Assembly: GCF_938030685.1 (NCBI RefSeq)
Contig: NZ_CALHHX010000211.1
Span: forward strand, 1-9,034
DNA length: 9,034 nucleotides
DNA from: an uncultured Campylobacter sp.
GTDB lineage: Bacteria > Campylobacterota > Campylobacteria > Campylobacterales > Campylobacteraceae
Direction of reading: 5' to 3'
In this document: piece after piece, positions 6,138 through 9,034 of the stretch
Layout: every line of letters starts with the position of its first letter
Position numbering within the stretch: position 1 is the first letter of the stretch
Notes under the pieces: model-generated
Database searches by the model: none
What the model was told of the DNA's origin: nothing
The model's input: only the letters and a program-made list of their open reading frames with translations
Position numbers and translations under genes: made by a program

Positions 6138-6910
6138 GTTGTTCGCTTAAGGCGCTAGGTTTAAGCGCTAAAAACGGTGAGCGAGAAATTTTTCGCGGCG
6201 TAAATTTGAGTGTAGGGCATAAGGAAAAAGTAGCGATCTTGGGCGCGAACGGGCAGGGCAAGACGAGCTTGCTTCAAATTTTAGGCGGCCTAAGGCAATG
6301 GGGCGAGGGCGAGATCGAGCTTTTCGGCGAGAAGCTTGAGTGTGTGGAGGATTTTATAAAATTTCGCCACGAGATCGGGTTTTTGTTTCAAAACAGCGAC
6401 GATCAATTTTTGTGCGCGAGCGTGTTTGAGGACGTCGCATTTAGCCTGCGTGCGCAAAATGAGCGGTTAAAACGAGCACGAAATGTGGAGCAAAGGCGTG
6501 GAATTTTTTCTAAATTTTTTGGTCGTAAGGCGCAAATTTTAAGGCAGGGCAGCGAAAACGACCATCTAAAAAAGCTTGAAATTTTAGGTGAAGAGCAGAT
6601 CGAGCGCAAGGCGTTGGAGACGCTGCGACGCTTGGGAATCGAACATCTGTGCGAGCGGGTGCCCTTTCATCTAAGCGGCGGCGAGAAAAAGCTAGTGGCG
6701 CTTGCGGGCGCGCTGGTATGCGAGCCTAGGATACTGCTACTGGACGAGCCTACGACGGCGCTTGATGAGGTGATGCAGGAGCGCGTGGCGGGGATTTTGG
6801 CGGGGCTTGACGTAAGCGAAATCATCGTCTCGCACGATAAAAGCTTCATCGATAAAATCGCAGATAAAATCTATTATTTAAAATCTGACGGGCTGTATGA
6901 AAGCCCATGA
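6134..6910 (+). CDS. nikO: ECF transporter ATPase for nickel
   Basis: Cytoplasmic ABC ATPase that powers nickel uptake through NikQ and NikM. Walker A GANGQGKT is at 37-44, and the Q-loop FQNSDDQ at 85-91 is typical of ECF ATPases. The signature LSGGE is at 180-184, Walker B ILLLDEP at 200-206, the D-loop ALD at 210-212 and the switch histidine at 234. All catalytic residues are present. Between DVAF (100-103) and GEEQIERKALETL (152-164), about 40 residues more than usual are inserted, basic and encoded by AAATTT-rich DNA. At 258 residues the protein stays in the family size range. It starts as ATGA with nikQ and is the last gene of the operon. Confidence 0.93.
   Translation: MSCSLKALGLSAKNGEREIFRGVNLSVGHKEKVAILGANGQGKTSLLQILGGLRQWGEGEIELFGEKLECVEDFIKFRHEIGFLFQNSDDQFLCASVFEDVAFSLRAQNERLKRARNVEQRRGIFSKFFGRKAQILRQGSENDHLKKLEILGEEQIERKALETLRRLGIEHLCERVPFHLSGGEKKLVALAGALVCEPRILLLDEPTTALDEVMQERVAGILAGLDVSEIIVSHDKSFIDKIADKIYYLKSDGLYESP
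6455..6590 (+). other. Extra segment in the nikO helical domain
   Basis: Residues about 108-152 of NikO lie where other ECF ATPases have a short loop between the Q-loop region and the signature. The segment carries SKFFGRKAQILRQ and LKKLEIL, encoded around three AAATTT words. It is net basic and keeps frame. The boundaries are approximate. Confidence 0.55.
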
Positions 6911-6950
6911 TAAAATCATAGATAAATTTATCGTTTAAAATAATGGGCTT
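6901..6950. terminator. Inverted repeat between nikO and tRNA-Glu, possible terminator
   Basis: AAGCCCAT (6901-6908) pairs with ATGGGCTT (6943-6950), and the loop holds the perfect 12-bp palindrome GATAAATTTATC (6921-6932). The left arm lies within the last nikO codons. It could end transcription from both sides, since nikO and the tRNA converge. The long loop and absent T-run make a classic terminator doubtful. Confidence 0.35.
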
Positions 6951-6964
6951 GTATAAGTCCATAA

Positions 6965-7041
6965 TGGCGACCCTTGCGGGATTTGAACCACGCGTTTTCG
7001 CACTGAGAATGCAACGTCCTGAGCCACTAGACGAAAAGGTC
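6965..7041 (-). tRNA. tRNA-Glu (anticodon CTC), 77 nt with encoded CCA
   Basis: Reads GAG codons. The acceptor stem GACCTTT pairs with AAGGGTC (one G-U), followed by discriminator G and CCA at 6967-6965. The D-arm (TCTAGTGGCTCAGGAC) matches bacterial tRNA-Glu. The anticodon stem TTGCA/TGCGA encloses TTCTCAG, which gives CTC. The T-arm is odd: GCG, T, GG, loop TTCAAAT, CCCGC. Removing the T at 6990 would give a perfect five-pair stem, so one base is bulged and the gene is one longer than the usual 76. This could be a natural variant, an inactive copy or a base-call error. A second, TTC-reading tRNA-Glu is presumably elsewhere. Confidence 0.88.
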
Positions 7042-7051
7042 AAGAGATCGC

Positions 7052-7057
7052 ATTATA
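7052..7057 (-). promoter_or_regulatory. -10 box of the tRNA-Glu promoter
   Basis: Perfect TATAAT on the minus strand, ten bases before the tRNA 5' end, with a T-rich stretch upstream in place of a -35 box. The tRNA leader would be only a few bases long. Confidence 0.7.
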
Positions 7058-7122
7058 GCGACAAAAACAAAATTTTAGATAAAATACCGGCGGCGGTGCA
7101 AGCACAGATCGCTTGGAATTTT

Positions 7123-7137
7123 AAAAGCCGGCGCGGC
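7123..7137 (-). terminator. Weak hairpin after the PH-domain gene
   Basis: On the minus strand GCCG-CGC-CGGC is followed by TTTT, about 60 bases after the stop of the PH-domain gene. The stem is only four pairs and the T-run is short, so termination is uncertain. Confidence 0.35.
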
Positions 7138-7197
7138 ATAGATAAAATTTGCAACGTAAATTTTATAATCTACTTAAATTTAAACACAAGACGGAGC

Positions 7198-7635
7198 CTA
7201 GCCGATCTTTTCCATCGCCCTGTTTTTAAACGCTACGGGATTGGCGATAAATTGGAAGCTAACCGCCGTGCCGCCGGTACCTCGCACCACTATGGTGCCG
7301 AATTTTAAAATTCTCCCCAAAATACTCTGCATTACGGATATGCTTTCGATTTTTTCATATTTTAGCTCGACCGTTTCGCGACTAATAAGACCCTTTTTGC
7401 CGATTATACGCTGATTTGTGATAGCAAGCTCGTTTGTCTTTAAAACAATAAACCCGTGAATTAGCGCCGCTATAAAACCGCCAAAGCATATGAACGAAAG
7501 TCTATCGTCTTTATTTATGATTCCAACTATCGCGGGAATCAATATGACGATAGCGGAGATAAAAACCGCCCAGTGAATTTTGGCTTTGGCAATCACATTT
7601 TCGCCATTTAGAAGGTTAGACTCTACGTAACCCAT
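7198..7635 (-). CDS. Membrane protein with bacterial PH (DUF304-type) domain
   Basis: A 145-residue inner-membrane protein of unknown role. Two hydrophobic helices (about 20-40 and 48-65) precede a cytoplasmic bacterial PH domain. The domain shows LAITNQRIIGKKGLISR (70-86), ELKYEKIESISVMQSILGRI (90-109) and FGTIVVRGTGG (112-122), and it ends with NPVAFKN near 132-138. These are hallmark words of the YdbS/DUF304 group. The ATG at 7635 has AAAGGA five bases upstream. It stands alone between kdsA and the tRNA with its own promoter. Unlike several neighbours it has no low-complexity insert. No substrate or partner can be given. Confidence 0.88.
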   Translation of the reverse strand: MGYVESNLLNGENVIAKAKIHWAVFISAIVILIPAIVGIINKDDRLSFICFGGFIAALIHGFIVLKTNELAITNQRIIGKKGLISRETVELKYEKIESISVMQSILGRILKFGTIVVRGTGGTAVSFQFIANPVAFKNRAMEKIG

Positions 7636-7665
7636 AAATATCCTTTAAAAGAATTTTAGGCTTGA

Positions 7666-7671
7666 ATTATA
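7666..7671 (-). promoter_or_regulatory. -10 box for the PH-domain gene
   Basis: Perfect TATAAT on the minus strand, 30 bases before the ATG, with no clear -35 box. The leader would be about 24 bases long and include the AAAGGA ribosome site. Confidence 0.6.
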
Positions 7672-7963
7672 TCCCCGCCCCATTAATCTTGACTTAAATT
7701 TTATGCGACGACGGCTCATGTAATGGCGGATTGGACGATCGGAATTTGGGCGCAAATTTACATTAAATTTTTACTTTGTCGGCTGCGAAATTTTGTGCAA
7801 AATTTATGGCTAAATTCTGCGCGCTAGGCTTTTAGAATTGTAAATTTAGCGGCGCAAAATTGTCCTGCTCGCGCTGGGCGATAGGCGCATGCCGCGTAAA
7901 TTTTATCAAAGCCCTCGAAGTTTGGTTAAGCGCGCGTGGAGTTTAAAATTTTACAAATACGCT

Positions 7964-7977
7964 AAATTTTATAGCCG
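7964..7977 (+). repeat. 14-bp repeat, copy 1 of 3
   Basis: AAATTTTATAGCCG, identical to the copies at 8119-8132 and 8957-8970. It is intergenic. Confidence 0.8.
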
Positions 7978-8118
7978 CGCGATACGTTTGAAATTTTAGC
8001 GTGCGATATGCAAACTCGCTGCGCTTGAAGCACATCCTTGTGGAATATAAAATTTGTTAGCGCAAAGTGCAAAAATCGGCTGGCGTGCGAAAAATTTTAA
8101 GCTCGCTAGCCTAATTTG

Positions 8119-8132
8119 AAATTTTATAGCCG
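8119..8132 (+). repeat. 14-bp repeat, copy 2 of 3
   Basis: AAATTTTATAGCCG, seven bases beyond the kdsA stop, with the same orientation as the other copies. Confidence 0.8.
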
Positions 8133-8138
8133 TCCGCT

Positions 8139-9034
8139 CTAAAATCCGAGTGCTTTTTGAATCGCGAGCGTCTGCGCTACGACGTGCTCAAGCTGCTGTA
8201 AATTTAGCATATTCGGCCCATCCGAAAGTGCGTGAGCAGGATCAGGGTGCGTCTCGTAAAAAAAGCCGTCCACGCCCACGGCCGCCGCCGCTCGCGCGAG
8301 ATACGGCACGAAGCGCGAGTCGCCGCCGCTCGTAGCGCCGATACTAGGCATCTGCACGCTGTGCGTCGCGTCGAAAATGACCGGCGCAAACTCGCGCATA
8401 ATCGGCAGTGAGCGCATATCGACGATCAAATTTCCGTAGCCGAAGGTACTGCCGCGCTCGGTGAGCCAAACGCCGCGGCGGCGCGCCAGATCGTGCATCC
8501 CTTCGCCGCTTGGCTGCGGGGCGTTTGGAGCAGAATTTGCAGTACTCGAAGCATTGCAAGCATGGGCGGAATTTTGTGCGTCCGGTCGTGCGCCGCAAGA
8601 ATTTTGCACGCCTAGCACCGAAGATCCGCTATCTGTATTACTTTGAGCGCCGCTTTGCGCGCCGCAAATTTCGGCATCGTCGTAGCAGGCGCTGTTTTGA
8701 GCGGCCTTTGTATCGCTAGATGCCGCACCGCTTTGCGGAGTATAAGCCCGTGCGCTGCGGGTTTGCAGCACCTTTTCGACGCTGTGTTTCATCGCCTGTG
8801 GCGATAAAAACTGACCCTTTTTGATATTTACTACCGCTTGCGTGCTGGCTGCGGCGACGAGTAGGTCGGTTTGGCGGCACAAAAACGCAGGTATTTGCAG
8901 CACGTCGGCGACGCGCGCGACGGGCTCTGCCTGGTAGCTTTCGTGGATGTCGGTTAAAATTTTATAGCCGAACTTTTCCTTTACTTCGGCTAAAATTTCG
9001 CAGCCGCGCTGCAGCCCTGGGCCGCGGAAGCTTG
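8139..9034 (-). CDS. kdsA: Kdo-8-phosphate synthase, 5' end beyond window
   Basis: Condenses phosphoenolpyruvate with arabinose 5-phosphate to make Kdo-8-phosphate for lipopolysaccharide inner core, in the cytoplasm. The visible frame enters at 9032 with SFRGPGLQRG, then LTDIHESYQAEPVARVADV, IPAFLCRQTDLL, NIKKGQFLSPQ, LTERGSTFGYGNLIVDMRS, IFDATHSVQ and ETHPDPAHALSDGPNML. These are the family blocks in order. The start and the N-terminal active-site residues lie outside the window. About 93 residues (8475-8756) separate VEKVLQTRS from GVWLTERG. I recall about 18-20 there in other Campylobacter KdsA proteins, so 70 or more are extra. The frame is unbroken and the gene should be essential, so the insert is presumably tolerated. 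Confidence 0.95.
   Translation of the reverse strand, partial: SFRGPGLQRGCEILAEVKEKFGYKILTDIHESYQAEPVARVADVLQIPAFLCRQTDLLVAAASTQAVVNIKKGQFLSPQAMKHSVEKVLQTRSARAYTPQSGAASSDTKAAQNSACYDDAEICGAQSGAQSNTDSGSSVLGVQNSCGARPDAQNSAHACNASSTANSAPNAPQPSGEGMHDLARRRGVWLTERGSTFGYGNLIVDMRSLPIMREFAPVIFDATHSVQMPSIGATSGGDSRFVPYLARAAAAVGVDGFFYETHPDPAHALSDGPNMLNLQQLEHVVAQTLAIQKALGF
8475..8756 (-). other. Low-complexity in-frame insert within kdsA
   Basis: Rich in Ala, Ser, Asn, Gln and Gly, with QNSA, QNSC and AQSG words, and containing several Cys. The words QNS and NSA come from CAAAATTC-type DNA (for example near 8545, 8575 and 8605 on the plus strand). It joins two conserved blocks of the aldolase barrel, so a surface loop is likely. 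Confidence 0.8.
8957..8970 (+). repeat. 14-bp repeat, copy 3 of 3, inside kdsA
   Basis: AAATTTTATAGCCG within kdsA, read on the coding strand as part of Gly-Tyr-Lys-Ile-Leu. It shows the same word in coding and intergenic DNA. Confidence 0.8.

Larger units (their letters stand above)
7636..8138. repeat. AAATTT-rich intergenic region between kdsA and PH-domain gene
   Basis: About 13 AAATTT words lie in 503 bp, many inside longer near-palindromes such as GCGAAATTTTG, AAAATTTT and GAAATTTTA. Stops are frequent in all frames, and no gene or RNA is recognised. Spacing is irregular, unlike the 15-bp register elsewhere. A short plus-strand run near 7785-7865 reads AKF CAKF MAKF, then SGAKL, perhaps a small pentapeptide-like scrap. 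The PH-domain promoter is at its left end. Confidence 0.7.

Noticed and set aside
6943..7308. 121-codon plus-strand frame over the tRNA
   Set aside because: It covers a tRNA gene on the other strand and the end of the PH-domain gene.
7636..8138. CRISPR array or small RNA in the kdsA spacer
   Set aside because: The recurring words are short and irregularly spaced, without constant repeats of 25-40 bp, and no RNA fold was convincing.

Overview
The window looks like chromosome from a comparatively GC-rich Campylobacter or close relative. The reasons are the SerS, KdsA and NadD sequences, an ECF nickel operon of the nikKMLQO type, AT-rich promoters and AAAGGA-type ribosome sites. A species such as C. 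gracilis or C. showae would fit, but this is judged by eye and not by search.

Layout. On the minus strand, serS (1334-2584) is followed by a pentapeptide-repeat-like frame (649-1326) and by nadD (1-652, cut by the left edge). They are separated by 7 bp and by a GTGA overlap, so they probably form one operon. On the plus strand, starting divergently from serS, is nickel uptake: nikK (2725-3474), a 781-bp interval full of repeats, then nikM, nikL, nikQ and nikO (4256-6910), which are joined by ATGA overlaps. Back on the minus strand are a tRNA-Glu (6965-7041), a small membrane PH-domain protein (7198-7635), a 503-bp repeat-rich interval, and kdsA (8139-9034, cut by the right edge).

How the genes work together. 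NikK is a predicted periplasmic nickel-binding protein. NikM is the nickel-specific membrane component, NikL a small accessory component, NikQ the transmembrane coupling (T) component and NikO the ATPase. A site matching the Helicobacter NikR pattern TRWYA-N15-TRWYA, written as a perfect 6-bp dyad, lies just before the nikK start codon. It suggests repression when nickel is plentiful. The minus-strand genes are housekeeping: seryl-tRNA charging, NAD synthesis and Kdo synthesis for lipopolysaccharide.

What is unusual. The palindrome AAATTT occurs about 85 times by hand count, where base composition predicts about three. Close variants (GAATTT, AAATTC, GAATTC) add more. It fills the gaps between genes, is rare in conserved protein cores such as serS, and is concentrated in extra low-complexity segments inside nadD, nikL, nikO and kdsA. 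In two places it forms a 15-bp register that reads as pentapeptide repeats: one open frame (649-1326) and one decayed remnant antisense to the nikK-nikM gap. This resembles the in-frame palindromic elements of Rickettsia in behaviour, though not in sequence.
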